Below are positions 31,268 through 41,656 of a stretch of 64,000 nt of DNA, piece by piece. The notes below the pieces were generated by a model, which worked only from the letters and a program-made list of their open reading frames with translations, ran no database searches and was not told the origin of the DNA. This DNA is from Rhizobium sp. FY34 (GTDB lineage Bacteria > Pseudomonadota > Alphaproteobacteria > Rhizobiales > Rhizobiaceae): positions 1-64,000 of the forward strand of contig NZ_STFZ01000016.1 of NCBI RefSeq assembly GCF_005222845.1, in the 5' to 3' direction. Numbering within the stretch: position 1 is the stretch's first letter; the number at the start of each line of letters is the position of its first letter. Made by a program: the position numbers and the translations under genes.

Positions 31268-33094
31268 TCACTCCACCGTCACCGATTTGGCCAGATTGCG
31301 CGGCTGATCGACATCCGTGCCCATGAACACGGCGGTGTGATAGGCGAGCAACTGGATCGGCAGAGCAAAGATCATCGGTGAGATGACCTCATCGACATTG
31401 GGCAGCACGATGGTCGCCATGGTCGGCAGTTTGGAGGCCGCCGCACCCTTCTCATCCGTGATGAAGATGATCCTGCCGCCGCGCGCGGCCACTTCCTGCA
31501 TGTTGGAGACGGTCTTCTCAAAGAACCGGTCATGCGGGGCAATGACGATCACCGGCATATTTTCATCGATCAGCGCGATCGGCCCATGCTTCAGCTCGCC
31601 CGCCGCATAGCCTTCCGCATGGATATAGGAGATTTCCTTGAGCTTCAGCGCGCCTTCAAGCGCCAGAGGGAAGCTCGTGCCGCGTCCCAGATAAAGCACG
31701 TCCTTAAAGCGCGACAGATCCCGCGACAGGCTCTCGATCTGCGGCTGCAACAGGTTGAGCACCTTGCTCATCACCCGCGGCATCTCGATCAGATGCTTGA
31801 CCATCGCCTTTTCATCCGCTTCAGACAGCGTGCCGCGCGCCCGACCGGCCTTGATAGCAAGGGCGGCAAGCACCGCCAGCTGGCAGGTGAAGGCCTTGGT
31901 CGAGGCCACGCCGATTTCCGGTCCGGCCAGAATTGGGAAGACGGCATCGGCTTCACGCGCGATGGTCGATTCCTTGACATTGACGATGGCACCGATCGGA
32001 AGACCGGCCTCCTTGCAATAGCGCAGCGAGGCGAGCGTATCGGCGGTTTCACCCGATTGCGAGATGAACAGCGCCGCCTGATCGCTGGAGAGCGGCATTT
32101 CGCGATAGCGGAATTCGGAGGCCACATCGATCTCGACCGGCAGGCGCGCATAGCGCTCGAACCAGTATTTGCCCACAAGACCGGCCAGATAGGCCGTACC
32201 GCAGGCCGAAATCGCAAGGCTTTTGACCTTGGAAAAATCGATCGCATCGCCGTCATTCTTCACCGTGGCACTGGCAAAATCCACATAATGGCTGAGCGCA
32301 TGCGAGATGATCTCCGGCTGCTCGTAGATTTCCTTTTCCATGAAGTGGCGGTGATTGCCCTTGTCCACCATCAGGGCTGCGGCCTGCGAAATCTGCACCG
32401 GGCGCGAGACCGGCTTGCCGGCATAGTCCATGATCGACACGCCCTTGGCGGTCATCACCGCGCAATCGCCATCGACCAGATAGGTGATGCGGTTGGTAAA
32501 GGGCGCAAGGGCAATGGCATCCGAGCCTAAAAACATCTCGTCTGTGCCGTGGCCGATTGCGAGCGGCGGCCCGAAGCGCGCGCACATGATCGTGCCCGGA
32601 TCATCGGCAAACATCACCACCAGCGCATAGGCGCCGGTGACGCGGTTCAGCATGGCAAGCATTGCCGTCTGGTGATCCATGCCCTCGCGGGTGAACTTTG
32701 CCAGAAGATGCGCCACCACTTCGGTGTCCGTCTGACTTTCAAACACGGCGCCTTCGGCTGTCAATTCGTCGCGAAGCTCGGAAAAGTTCTCAATTATGCC
32801 ATTGTGGACGACGGCGACGCCATCGACGAAATGCGGATGCGCATTCGTTTCGTTCGGAACGCCATGGGTTGCCCAGCGGGTATGGGCAATGCCGATCAGG
32901 CCCGGAAGCGGCTCGACGGCAAGCTTCTTTTCCAGGTTGAACAGCTTGCCCTCGGCGCGACGACGCTCCATCACGCCGTCATGGATTGTCGCCACACCGG
33001 CGGAATCATAGCCGCGATATTCCAGCCGCCGTAGCGCGTCGACCAGCCGCTCTGCAACAGGTGCTCTGCCGACAATGCCAACGATACCGCACAT
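31268..33094 (-). CDS. glmS: Glutamine-fructose-6-phosphate aminotransferase (isomerizing)
   Basis: 608 aa. The N-terminal glutaminase begins MCGIVGIVG, with Cys2 as nucleophile, and contains HTRWATHG. The two SIS domains carry ISACGTAYLAGLVGKYW and the sugar-binding SQSGETADTL. The C-terminus ends RNLAKSVTVE. It makes glucosamine-6-phosphate, the entry to cell-wall precursors. Downstream of glmU in the same direction with 111 bases between; no glmS ribozyme is seen. Confidence 0.98.
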   Translation of the reverse strand: MCGIVGIVGRAPVAERLVDALRRLEYRGYDSAGVATIHDGVMERRRAEGKLFNLEKKLAVEPLPGLIGIAHTRWATHGVPNETNAHPHFVDGVAVVHNGIIENFSELRDELTAEGAVFESQTDTEVVAHLLAKFTREGMDHQTAMLAMLNRVTGAYALVVMFADDPGTIMCARFGPPLAIGHGTDEMFLGSDAIALAPFTNRITYLVDGDCAVMTAKGVSIMDYAGKPVSRPVQISQAAALMVDKGNHRHFMEKEIYEQPEIISHALSHYVDFASATVKNDGDAIDFSKVKSLAISACGTAYLAGLVGKYWFERYARLPVEIDVASEFRYREMPLSSDQAALFISQSGETADTLASLRYCKEAGLPIGAIVNVKESTIAREADAVFPILAGPEIGVASTKAFTCQLAVLAALAIKAGRARGTLSEADEKAMVKHLIEMPRVMSKVLNLLQPQIESLSRDLSRFKDVLYLGRGTSFPLALEGALKLKEISYIHAEGYAAGELKHGPIALIDENMPVIVIAPHDRFFEKTVSNMQEVAARGGRIIFITDEKGAAASKLPTMATIVLPNVDEVISPMIFALPIQLLAYHTAVFMGTDVDQPRNLAKSVTVE

Positions 33095-33205
33095 AGGAAC
33101 CTCTTTCCGTTTTTACCGCGAATGCGCACAACTCCTACCGCACCGCACGCGATGCGCAATCGGTATGGCGGTCAATTTCAATTTCTTACAGTAACCGAGA
33201 GAACG

Positions 33206-34567
33206 TTACCGTTCTGCCTTCTTAGCAGCCTTGAGCGCCAGTGCCCGCGCGCGGATCGCCTTTGCGCGGTCAGGTTTTACCTCCTGGCGAGCCCGGCCAA
33301 GCGCCAGCGCATCACCCGGCACATCCTGCGTAATCACGCTGCCAGATGCCACATAGGCGCCATCGCCGATCGAGACGGGCGCCACGAGCGCCGAATTGGA
33401 GCCGATGAAAGCATTCTCACCGATGCGCGTCTCGAACTTGTTCACGCCGTCATAATTGCAGGTGATCGTGCCGGCGCCAATATTGGTGCCTGCGCCAATG
33501 AAGGCGTCGCCGATATAGGTCAGGTGATTGACCTTGGCGCCCGCGCCGATCTCGGCCTTCTTCACCTCGCAGAAATTGCCAACCTTGGAGCCTTCGCCGA
33601 GGTTCGCGCCGGGTCGCAGGCGTGCAAAAGGGCCAACCGTTGCGCCAGACGCTACATGCGCGCCTTCCAAATGAGAAAAGGCATGGATCACGGCACCCGA
33701 TTCCACGGTCACGCCGGGGCCGAAGACCACGTTCGGCTCAATCAACACATCCGGCTGCAGCACCGTGTCATGGGCAAGATAGACCGTTTCCGGCGCAATC
33801 ATCGATACGCCAGATACCATCACCTCGTGACGCCGGCGCTGCTGCCAGCTCATTTCCAGAAGCGCCAGTTCGGCGCGGTTGTTGCAGCCGGCAAGCTCTG
33901 CCTCCGGCGCGTCGATAGCAACTACCCTTGCGCCAGAGGCCCGCGCGATCTCGACGAGATCAGTCAGGTAATATTCACCCTTGGCATTCTTGTTGTCGAT
34001 CTTTTCCAGCCATTCCAGCGCGCGTTTGCCGTTGATGGCCATCAGCCCGCTATTGCACCAGGTGACTTTGCGCTCCTCGTCGCTGGCATCCTTTTCCTCG
34101 CGGATCGCTACCAGTTCGCCGCCCTCGACCAGAAGGCGGCCGTAACCAAAAGGCGTTGGCGTGTGAAAACCAATCACCACCAGATCTGCGCCTTCGGCCA
34201 ATTTCTCACGCGCCGACAGCAAGGTCTGCGGGCGCACAAGCGGCACGTCGCCATAGGTCACCACCACGTCGTCATAGCCCTTGGCGATCGCATCGCGGGC
34301 CATCAGCACCGCATGGCCAGTACCCTTGCGCTCGGTCTGCAACATGGCGGACAGTGCCATACCGTCCAGACGGGCGGCCTTTTCCACCTTCTCGGCATCG
34401 CGCCCGAGAACCAGGGCCGCATCCGACATGCCGGCTGCCAGCACCGACCGCATGACATGCGCAATCATCGGCAGGCCGGCAATCGGATGCAACACCTTCG
34501 ACATGGAGGATTTCATGCGGGTGCTGTCGCCGGCGGCAAGAATGACGGCAAGGCATGTGCGGGTCAT
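33206..34567 (-). CDS. glmU: Bifunctional GlmU (glucosamine-1-P acetyltransferase / N-acetylglucosamine-1-P uridyltransferase)
   Basis: 453 aa. The N-terminal nucleotidyltransferase has [11 protein letters not shown] (the usual form is LAAGxGTRM, so Ser replaces Gly at one site) and VTYGDVPLV. The C-terminal left-handed beta-helix has hexapeptide repeats with [12 protein letters not shown] and [11 protein letters not shown]. It forms UDP-GlcNAc. ATG 34567 has AGGAG upstream. It precedes glmS on the same strand. Confidence 0.97.
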   Translation of the reverse strand: MTRTCLAVILAAGDSTRMKSSMSKVLHPIAGLPMIAHVMRSVLAAGMSDAALVLGRDAEKVEKAARLDGMALSAMLQTERKGTGHAVLMARDAIAKGYDDVVVTYGDVPLVRPQTLLSAREKLAEGADLVVIGFHTPTPFGYGRLLVEGGELVAIREEKDASDEERKVTWCNSGLMAINGKRALEWLEKIDNKNAKGEYYLTDLVEIARASGARVVAIDAPEAELAGCNNRAELALLEMSWQQRRRHEVMVSGVSMIAPETVYLAHDTVLQPDVLIEPNVVFGPGVTVESGAVIHAFSHLEGAHVASGATVGPFARLRPGANLGEGSKVGNFCEVKKAEIGAGAKVNHLTYIGDAFIGAGTNIGAGTITCNYDGVNKFETRIGENAFIGSNSALVAPVSIGDGAYVASGSVITQDVPGDALALGRARQEVKPDRAKAIRARALALKAAKKAER

Positions 34568-34653
34568 GCTGAGTCTCCTACAAAAGTCTGCGCCGTTCAT
34601 ATCAGCAGTTTTATCCCGCCGCCAACCGGCGATCACGAGCGGATCAAAACGCA

Positions 34654-34678
34654 GAAGGCGCCCGCAAGGGGCGCCTTC
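34654..34678 (-). terminator. Terminator of the BMP transporter operon
   Basis: Perfect 10-bp stem GAAGGCGCCC / GGGCGCCTTC with a 5-base loop, 24 bases after the binding-protein stop, then GCGTTTTGAT on the minus strand. Confidence 0.75.
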
Positions 34679-34701
34679 GCAGAGGTATCAAAGATGAAAG
34701 C

Positions 34702-35775
34702 TCACTTCGGCAGCTTGTCGTCCACGCCTTCGACGTAGAAGTTCATGCCCAGAAGCGCGCCGTCATCAGCCTTAACGCCGGCCTTCAGCCATTCCGTGCC
34801 GTCCTGCTTTTTGATCGGGCCGGTAAAGGGATGCAGTTCGCCGGACTTGATCTTGGCTTCGGTTTCTTCGGCCATCGCCTTCACGTCATCAGGCATGTTC
34901 GTATAAGGCGCCATGGTCAGGATACCATCCTTCAGGCCGTCGAAGACCTGTTCCGACTTCCAGGTGCCATCGAGAAGCGCCTTGGTGCGCTTGATGTAAT
35001 AGGCGCCCCAGGTATCGACGATCGCTGTCAGCTGGGTCTTGGGACCGGCAGCGATCATGTCGGAGGCCTGGCCGAAGGCATAGATGCCACGCTCGGCGGC
35101 AACCTGCATCGGCGCGGTTGTGTCGGTGTGCTGGGTCAGGATATCGACGCCCTGGTCGATAAGGGCCTTGGCGGCATCGGCTTCCTTGCCCGGATCAAAC
35201 CAGGTATTGGCCCAGACGACCTTCAGCTTGAATTCCGGGTTGACGGATTTTGCACCCAGTTCGAACGCGTTGATGCCCATCACCACTTCCGGGATCGGGA
35301 AGGATGCAATGTAGCCAGCCACGCCCTTCTTCGACATCTTGGCGGCGATCTGGCCGAGGATGTAGCGGCCTTCATAGAAGCGCGAATTGTAGGTGGCGAG
35401 GTTTTCAGACGCCTTGTAGCCAGTGGCATGCTCGAACTTCACCTTCGGGAACTTGGCGGCAACCTTGACGGTTGCATCCATGAAGCCGAACGAGGTGGTG
35501 TAGATCAGGGCGCAGCCCGAGCGGGCCATGCGCTCGATGGCGCGTTCGGCATCCGGGCCTTCCGGAACGCTTTCGAGGTAAGGCGTCTCGATCTTGTCGG
35601 CAAAGGCCTTCTGCAGTTCCTGGCGACCGATGTCATGCGCCTGTGTCCAGCCGCCATCCGTCTTGGTGCCGACATAGACGAAGCAGACCTTGGTCTTTTC
35701 CTGGGCCTGTACGCCGCTCGTAAAACTGCCCAGAGCGGCAGCCGTAGCGGCAAGTGCGATAATCAGCTTCTTCAT
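34702..35775 (-). CDS. BMP-family ABC transporter substrate-binding protein
   Basis: 357 aa with a signal peptide (cut near GVQAQ, residue 24; no lipobox seen). The Bmp/PnrA fold is visible in VCFVYVGTKTDGGWTQAHD, TTSFGFMDA and GYIASFPIPEV. This family binds purine nucleosides or related compounds. Last gene of an ATPase-permease-permease-binding protein operon; 45 bases separate it from the second permease. Confidence 0.9.
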   Translation of the reverse strand: MKKLIIALAATAAALGSFTSGVQAQEKTKVCFVYVGTKTDGGWTQAHDIGRQELQKAFADKIETPYLESVPEGPDAERAIERMARSGCALIYTTSFGFMDATVKVAAKFPKVKFEHATGYKASENLATYNSRFYEGRYILGQIAAKMSKKGVAGYIASFPIPEVVMGINAFELGAKSVNPEFKLKVVWANTWFDPGKEADAAKALIDQGVDILTQHTDTTAPMQVAAERGIYAFGQASDMIAAGPKTQLTAIVDTWGAYYIKRTKALLDGTWKSEQVFDGLKDGILTMAPYTNMPDDVKAMAEETEAKIKSGELHPFTGPIKKQDGTEWLKAGVKADDGALLGMNFYVEGVDDKLPK

Positions 35776-35820
35776 TTACAACCCCTGTTTGGCTTCAAGC
35801 TTCGTTTTTGTGTGGCCGCC

Positions 35821-36735
35821 TCAGCGGTCCGGCACGAAGGGTTTCCCCAGGCAAGCCGGCGTATTGATGAGCGTGGTGCGGCGATTATGCGAGATGACGA
35901 TGAGAACGACAATAGTGACGGCATAGGGCAACATCGACAGGAACTGCGAGGGAACGCCGATGCCAAATGCCTGGGCGTGCAATTGCAGGATGCCGACGGC
36001 ACCGAAAATATAACCACCGGCCAGAACCCGCCACGGGCGCCAGGAGGCAAAGACAACAAGCGCAAGCGCAATCCAGCCGCGGCCTGCAGCCATGTTTTCC
36101 ACCCATTGCGGCGTGTAGACGAGCGACAGCTGTGCGCCGGCAAGGCCTGCACAGGCGCCGCCGAACATCACAGCCAGATAGCGCGTGCGGATGACATTGA
36201 TGCCGAGCGCATGTGCCGAGCCGTGATTGTCGCCAATGGCGCGCATCTTCAGGCCCGTGCGGCTCTTGAACAGGAACCAGCCGACGCAGACAACCAGCGC
36301 GATCGACAGATAGAAGGTGATATCCTGGGCAAACAGCAGGCGTCCGACAAACGGAAGCTCTGACAGGAACGGTATGATGATCGGCTGCAGCTTGACGCCC
36401 GGAATGCCGACAAAGCTTTCGCCGATCTGGCCCGACAGGCCAAGCCCGAGAATGGTGAGCGCCAATCCCGTTGCGACCTGGTTGGTGACCAGCGTCAGCG
36501 TCAGAAAGCCGAAGAGCAAGGAGAAAATGGCGCCGCCGGCAATACCGGCCAACACGCCCAGAAGCGGCACACCGGTGAGATAGGAGCAGGCAAAGGCGCA
36601 GACGGCGCCCATGATCATCATACCCTCGACACCAAGGTTCAAAACGCCGGCGCGCTCGGTCACGAGTTCGCCCAAGGCGGCAATGACCAGCGGGGTTGCA
36701 GCCGTGATAATGGTCAGAAGAATGGCTTCAAGCAT
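35821..36735 (-). CDS. ABC transporter permease (BMP/nucleoside type)
   Basis: 304 aa with about eight to nine transmembrane helices and the BPD_transp_2 fold: ERAGVLNLGVEGMMIMGA near the start and TGLKMRAIGDNHGSAHALGI in the middle. ATG 36735 overlaps the upstream permease stop by eight bases. It pairs with that permease to form the membrane channel. Confidence 0.9.
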   Translation of the reverse strand: MLEAILLTIITAATPLVIAALGELVTERAGVLNLGVEGMMIMGAVCAFACSYLTGVPLLGVLAGIAGGAIFSLLFGFLTLTLVTNQVATGLALTILGLGLSGQIGESFVGIPGVKLQPIIIPFLSELPFVGRLLFAQDITFYLSIALVVCVGWFLFKSRTGLKMRAIGDNHGSAHALGINVIRTRYLAVMFGGACAGLAGAQLSLVYTPQWVENMAAGRGWIALALVVFASWRPWRVLAGGYIFGAVGILQLHAQAFGIGVPSQFLSMLPYAVTIVVLIVISHNRRTTLINTPACLGKPFVPDR

Positions 36736-37828
36736 GGGGAGACCTCGCCTCGGCGCTTGCACGGCCATCGGAGAAAATCAGGCGGATGCGGTAGAGGATC
36801 AGCGTATCGCAGGACAGCACGAAAAACAGCAGAAGGCCCTGGAAGACACGTGTCACCTTGTCCGAGACGCCGATGGACAGCTGCGCCGCTTCGCCGCCAA
36901 GATAGGTGAGCGCCAGCACGAAACCAGACGCAATGATGCCAAGCGGGTTGAGGCGCCCGAGAAAGGCAACGATGATGGCGGTGAAACCATAGCCCGGTGA
37001 AATGCTCGGCTGCAGATGTCCGATGGAGCCGGAGACTTCCGATATGCCGGCAAGACCGGCACAGGCGCCAGACAGCATCAGCGAGAACCACACCATGCGG
37101 CGCGACGAAAAGCCGGCAAAGCGCCCTGCCCGCTCCGAACTGCCCAGAACCGTGACCTGGAAGCCTTTCAGCATATAGCGCATCATGAACCAGACGGCGA
37201 CGGCCGCCACCAGCGCAAAGACGATCGCCCAATGCGCCCGACCGGATTCCAACAGTTCGGGCAGCACCGCATCGGCTGAAAAGCTCACCGATTGCGGGAA
37301 GTTGAAGCCCTTCGGATCGCGCCATGGCCCGCGCACCAGCCAGTCGAGAAAAAGCTGGGCGATATAGACCAGCATCAGGCTGACGAGGATCTCATTGGTG
37401 TTGAAACGGGTTTTCAACAGCGCCGGAATACCGGCAAACAGCGCGCCGCCGATTGCTCCCATCACCAGCATCAGCGGCAGAACGAGCGGTGACTGCCATT
37501 GCGGCACAAGGATCGGCAGCATCGAGCCGCAGATCGCACCCATGGTGAACTGCCCTTCGGCGCCGATATTCCAGTTGTTCGAACGGTAGCAGACGGAAAG
37601 GCCGACGGCGATGAGGATCAGCGGTGCGGCCTTGATCGCAAGTTCGTGCAGCGACCAGACTTCCAAGAGCGGTTCGATGAAGAAGCTGTAGAGCGCGTGG
37701 CCGGGATCCTTGCCCAGCATCAGGAACATGATGGCGCCGGCCAGAAGCGTCAGCACCAGGGCCAGGATTGGCGAGACAAGGGCAAACAGGCTGGAGGCGC
37801 TGGCGCGTCGTTCAAGCTCAATGCGCAT
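36728..37828 (-). CDS. ABC transporter permease (BMP/nucleoside type)
   Basis: 366 aa, BPD_transp_2 permease with NNWNIGAEGQFTMGAICGS and FQVTVLGSSERAGRFAGFSS. ATG 37828 has GGAGG seven bases upstream and overlaps the ATPase stop, so the two are coupled. First of two permeases in the operon. Confidence 0.9.
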   Translation of the reverse strand: MRIELERRASASSLFALVSPILALVLTLLAGAIMFLMLGKDPGHALYSFFIEPLLEVWSLHELAIKAAPLILIAVGLSVCYRSNNWNIGAEGQFTMGAICGSMLPILVPQWQSPLVLPLMLVMGAIGGALFAGIPALLKTRFNTNEILVSLMLVYIAQLFLDWLVRGPWRDPKGFNFPQSVSFSADAVLPELLESGRAHWAIVFALVAAVAVWFMMRYMLKGFQVTVLGSSERAGRFAGFSSRRMVWFSLMLSGACAGLAGISEVSGSIGHLQPSISPGYGFTAIIVAFLGRLNPLGIIASGFVLALTYLGGEAAQLSIGVSDKVTRVFQGLLLFFVLSCDTLILYRIRLIFSDGRASAEARSPHA

Positions 37829-39392
37829 GGGCGCCCTCCGCATGGCTGCTACTATCGTGCACGCCGCCCATCAGCAGGCCGATTTTTTCGAGCGACAGTT
37901 CGCCTGCCGGATAGGGTCTGGACAGGCGCCCCTCGGAGATGACGGCAATATTGGTCGCCACCTCGAAAATCTCGTCGAGATCCTGGCTGATGACGATGAC
38001 GGCGGAACCGGCACGCGCCAGATCGATCAGCGCCTGGCGGATGCGACGGGCAGCGCCGGCATCGACCCCCCAGGTCGGCTGGTTGACGACCAGCACCGAG
38101 GGCTGCCGGTCAAGCTCGCGGCCAATGATGAATTTCTGCAGATTGCCGCCAGACAGCGAGCCAGCGGCTGGGTCTTCGCCGCTCTTGCGCACATCCATGG
38201 CCGCGCAGATGCGCTGGGTTGCCTGACGGATCACGCCATGGCGGATCACACCGGACATTCCGCCCGTGAGGAAGGCCTTGCGATCAGACTGATTGCGCGA
38301 CAAAAGCAGATTGTCCGACAGCGACATATCGGAGACAGCCGCATGGCCGTGGCGCTCTTCGGGCACGAAGCCTGCGCCAAGCAGACGACGCCCATTGATG
38401 CCCATGCGCCCGACCGGCCTGCCGCGCAAACGGATCGATTGATCGTCTGTCACCGGATATTCGCCGGAAATGGCATCGAACAATTCGCCCTGCCCGTTGC
38501 CGGCAACACCGGCAATTGCCAGGACTTCGCCGGCCCGCACCTGCAGATCGAGATTGGAAAGCGGCACGGCAAACGGCGTGCGGGCTGCAACAGACAGCGC
38601 CTTGACGTCCACCAGAACCTCGCCAAGCGAAGGTTCAGCCTCGCGCTCGACGCTCGCAACATCCGAACCGACCATCATGCGGGCAAGCGATGCCGGCGTT
38701 TCGGTGCGCGGATCGCAGGCGCCGGTCACCTTGCCATGGCGCAGCACCGTTGCCCGGTCGCAGATGCGCTGAACCTCCTCCAGCCGGTGGCTGATATAGA
38801 GAACCGAGCGCCCTTCCGCCTTCAGCTTGAACAGCGTCTCGAACAGTTTGTCGGCTTCCTGCGGCGTCAGCACCGAGGTTGGCTCATCGAGAATGATCAG
38901 TTTCGGGTTTTGCAGAAGCGCCCGCACGATCTCGATGCGCTGGCGCTCGCCGACGGAAAGATCCGCCACATGCGAATTGGGATCAAGCGGCAGGCCATAG
39001 GCGCGCGAGAGCGTTGCGGCCTCGTCGGCGATCTTGGCGAGTGGAATTTTCGGATCGAGCGAGAGCGCGATATTTTCGGCAACTGTCAGCGCTTCAAACA
39101 AAGAGAAATGCTGGAAGACCATGCCGATGCCAAGCCTGCGCGCTTCACCTGGAGAGGTCACCGTTACCGGCTTGCCCATCCAGACAATCTCGCCAGCACT
39201 CGGCTGCAGTACGCCAAACAGCATCTTGACCAGCGTTGACTTGCCGGCGCCGTTTTCGCCCAGAAGTGCATGGATTTCACCTGGCGCAACCGACAGATCG
39301 ATCGCGTTACAGGCGGCAAAGCTGCCGAATAGTTTCGTCAGGCCTTCAACCGAAAGAAGCGAACCCGCTTGCGGACCCTGCGCGTCAGTCAC
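37818..39392 (-). CDS. ABC transporter ATP-binding protein with two nucleotide-binding domains
   Basis: 524 aa. Domain 1 has Walker A GENGAGKSTLVK, signature LSVGERQRIEI and Walker B LIILDEPTSVL. Domain 2 has the degenerate Walker A AGVAGNGQGEL and signature LSGGNLQKFIIGREL, the usual asymmetric layout of sugar and nucleoside importers. The start is GTG at 39392. First gene of the operon; the 150 bases upstream must hold its promoter. Confidence 0.93.
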   Translation of the reverse strand: MTDAQGPQAGSLLSVEGLTKLFGSFAACNAIDLSVAPGEIHALLGENGAGKSTLVKMLFGVLQPSAGEIVWMGKPVTVTSPGEARRLGIGMVFQHFSLFEALTVAENIALSLDPKIPLAKIADEAATLSRAYGLPLDPNSHVADLSVGERQRIEIVRALLQNPKLIILDEPTSVLTPQEADKLFETLFKLKAEGRSVLYISHRLEEVQRICDRATVLRHGKVTGACDPRTETPASLARMMVGSDVASVEREAEPSLGEVLVDVKALSVAARTPFAVPLSNLDLQVRAGEVLAIAGVAGNGQGELFDAISGEYPVTDDQSIRLRGRPVGRMGINGRRLLGAGFVPEERHGHAAVSDMSLSDNLLLSRNQSDRKAFLTGGMSGVIRHGVIRQATQRICAAMDVRKSGEDPAAGSLSGGNLQKFIIGRELDRQPSVLVVNQPTWGVDAGAARRIRQALIDLARAGSAVIVISQDLDEIFEVATNIAVISEGRLSRPYPAGELSLEKIGLLMGGVHDSSSHAEGAHAH

Positions 39393-39542
39393 TCACATCC
39401 CCTCATTCACCGCGCGCGCACCTTCTACGAGGCTTGTCTGGCTGCGCTGTGTCGACTGTTGGCCGACATCGGCCGGCACGGATATCGATTGATACCCGAT
39501 TTGTTGCTACGCACAACCGAAAAGACGATTGTTCACGGCCCT

Positions 39543-40277
39543 TTACCGGCTTTTGCCGAGCTTGGGGAAAAGCTGTAGCACACCGCCGATACAAAACAGA
39601 TAGATGCCTGTCAGCACGACGCTCCAGGTCAGCCATGCCGGCGAATTGAAGTGCAGCAGAACCGAATAGCCCGACAAGGCACACCAGAGCAGGAAGATGC
39701 CGAGGTTGAGTGTGCGCAAGCGCTTGACGCGCACCGGATGCAGGAAATTGATTGGCAGGAAAGTGAGGAAGACCGCCGCCATGACGATGATAAGCGCCGT
39801 CAATTCGCTGGCCTTGATCACGAAAAGGGTGAGGACCACCATGTTCCAGACGACCGGGAAGCCGGAAAAGAAATACTCGTCCGTCTTCATGCCCGTATCG
39901 GCATAGTAGATGGCCGAGGATACGACGATCATGCCGGCGGCCACAAAGGACCAAGTCTCGCCGATCATACCGCTCTGGTAAAGCGCAAAGGCCGGCAGCA
40001 GCACATAGGTTACATAGTCGATGATATTGTCGAGCGTATCGCCAGACCAGTTGGGCAGAACTTCCTTCACCCGCACTTTTCTCGCAATCGGCCCGTCAAT
40101 GCCGTCGATGAGCAGCGCCAGACCCAGCCACCACCACATGGAGACGAAGTCCTTCTCGGCCGCCGCGACCACGCCTAGAAATGCGAGAAAAGACCCGGAT
40201 GCCGTGAGGATATGCACGGAAAAAGCGCGGATCTCCGCATAAGGCACTTTGCGGTAGTTGAAGATTCGCCTGATCAC
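39543..40277 (-). CDS. pcs: Phosphatidylcholine synthase
   Basis: 244 aa. The CDP-alcohol phosphotransferase motif DGIDGPIARKVR...GDTLDNIIDYVTY is present, and about eight transmembrane helices follow the Pcs pattern. It condenses CDP-diacylglycerol with choline to phosphatidylcholine, a pathway typical of rhizobia, Agrobacterium and Brucella. It diverges from the UbiH-type gene and precedes the nucleoside transporter on the same strand. Confidence 0.95.
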   Translation of the reverse strand: MIRRIFNYRKVPYAEIRAFSVHILTASGSFLAFLGVVAAAEKDFVSMWWWLGLALLIDGIDGPIARKVRVKEVLPNWSGDTLDNIIDYVTYVLLPAFALYQSGMIGETWSFVAAGMIVVSSAIYYADTGMKTDEYFFSGFPVVWNMVVLTLFVIKASELTALIIVMAAVFLTFLPINFLHPVRVKRLRTLNLGIFLLWCALSGYSVLLHFNSPAWLTWSVVLTGIYLFCIGGVLQLFPKLGKSR

Positions 40278-40429
40278 GCCCTGCTCCGAAATCCTATGTT
40301 AGGAAGGACGATATGCGGCCAATCGGCGCGTATTGCAACCTCAACCGCGCTGCGGCAATGCAGGCCATGGATATGTGTCTCAATCTTGCCTACAGTCTTG
40401 CAAGCTTGACGAAACGAAGAAGAACGAAG

Positions 40430-41656
40430 ATGCAGCACACGCAAAGCCCTATCGAGATTGCTGTGATTGGTGAAGGTCTGGCCGGTTCGGTCGCCGCTCT
40501 GGCGCTGGCGCGTGCCGGGCGCAAGGTCACGCTGATTGCTCCTGTAGTGGAGCGCATGGACCGGCGCACCACGGCTTTGATGGACCAGTCGATCCGTTTC
40601 ATGGATACGCTCGGGCTTTGGAACATGCTGGCACCTGCCTCGGCGGCGCTTTCCACCATGCAGATTCTGGATGGTACAAAACGCCTGTTTCGCGCGCCGC
40701 CGGCTCAGTTTCGGGCCGCAGATCTCGGGCTTTCTGCCTTCGGCTATAATATTCCAAACGCGACATTGTCGGCAGTGCTTGCCGATGCAATCTCCGGCGA
40801 ATCAAACATTTTTCGCCTCGACGCCCAGCTCGAACGGCTTGACCTGTCGGGCAACGAGGTGATTCTCACGCTGTCGGATGGCGAGATCAGAACCGCCGCC
40901 TTCGTCATCGGCGCCGATGGCCGCAGCTCGAAGGTTCGCGAAGGTGCCGGCATTACCACGCGCCGTTGGGCCTATCCGCAAACCGCCGTCGTTCTCAATT
41001 TTTCCCATGAGCAGCCTCACGGCAATGTCTCGACCGAATTCCATACCGAAACCGGCCCCTTCACCCAGGTACCGCTGCCCGGCTCCCGCTCCAGCCTTGT
41101 CTGGGTGGTGAAGCCGCTGGAGGCCGAACGCCTAATCGCGCTGCCGCTGGAAGACCTTTCGCGTGAGGTGGAGATGCGCATGCAGTCCATGCTCGGCAAG
41201 GTCATGGTCGAGGAGGCGCCGGAAGCCTGGCCGCTTTCCAGCCTGATGTCGGAGCGTTTCGGCAAGGGTCCTGTGGCGCTGGTCGGAGAAGCAGCCCATG
41301 CCTTTCCGCCGATTGGCGCTCAGGGTCTCAACCTGTCCCTGCGCGACGTGATGGCGCTGACGGAAGTGCTGAAAACCGAAGGCGGCAGCGCGATTGCCGG
41401 CGATAGCGGTGACCGCTTCCACCGCAACCGCCGCGGCGACGTGATGACCCGCACCTTTGGCGTTGACCTGCTCAACCGCTCGCTTTTGTCGGAATTCCTG
41501 CCCATGCAGGTGGCGCGGGCAGCCGGCCTACATTTGCTCACCGCCGTTGGCCCCTTGCGCAATGTTCTGATGCGCGAGGGCATCGAGCCCGGCCGCAGCC
41601 TGAAGGAATTGGCCGCCAGCCTACGGCATCCCTTCCACCGGAAGAAAGCCGGCTGA
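40430..41656 (+). CDS. UbiH/UbiF-family FAD-dependent hydroxylase
   Basis: 408 aa. FAD-binding GxGxxG motif IAVIGEGLAGSVAALALARAG at the N-terminus, VIGADGRSSKVRE in the middle, and the GEAAHAFPPIGAQGLNLSLRDV motif typical of UbiH/COQ6 ring hydroxylases. The likely role is a hydroxylation step of ubiquinone synthesis, but the exact step is not determined. ATG 40430 chosen over an upstream frame start at 40313. Its 3' end overlaps the convergent AEC gene by 36 bases. Confidence 0.88.
   Translation: MQHTQSPIEIAVIGEGLAGSVAALALARAGRKVTLIAPVVERMDRRTTALMDQSIRFMDTLGLWNMLAPASAALSTMQILDGTKRLFRAPPAQFRAADLGLSAFGYNIPNATLSAVLADAISGESNIFRLDAQLERLDLSGNEVILTLSDGEIRTAAFVIGADGRSSKVREGAGITTRRWAYPQTAVVLNFSHEQPHGNVSTEFHTETGPFTQVPLPGSRSSLVWVVKPLEAERLIALPLEDLSREVEMRMQSMLGKVMVEEAPEAWPLSSLMSERFGKGPVALVGEAAHAFPPIGAQGLNLSLRDVMALTEVLKTEGGSAIAGDSGDRFHRNRRGDVMTRTFGVDLLNRSLLSEFLPMQVARAAGLHLLTAVGPLRNVLMREGIEPGRSLKELAASLRHPFHRKKAG

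Noticed and set aside
31095-33205. glmS ribozyme or other riboswitch
   Set aside because: The 111 bases before glmS show no recognisable conserved core, and glmS ribozymes are a Firmicutes feature.
39461-39474. GGCCGA-CA-TCGGCC palindrome downstream of pcs
   Set aside because: The loop is too short and no T run follows, so it is not a convincing terminator; it may be chance in GC-rich DNA.
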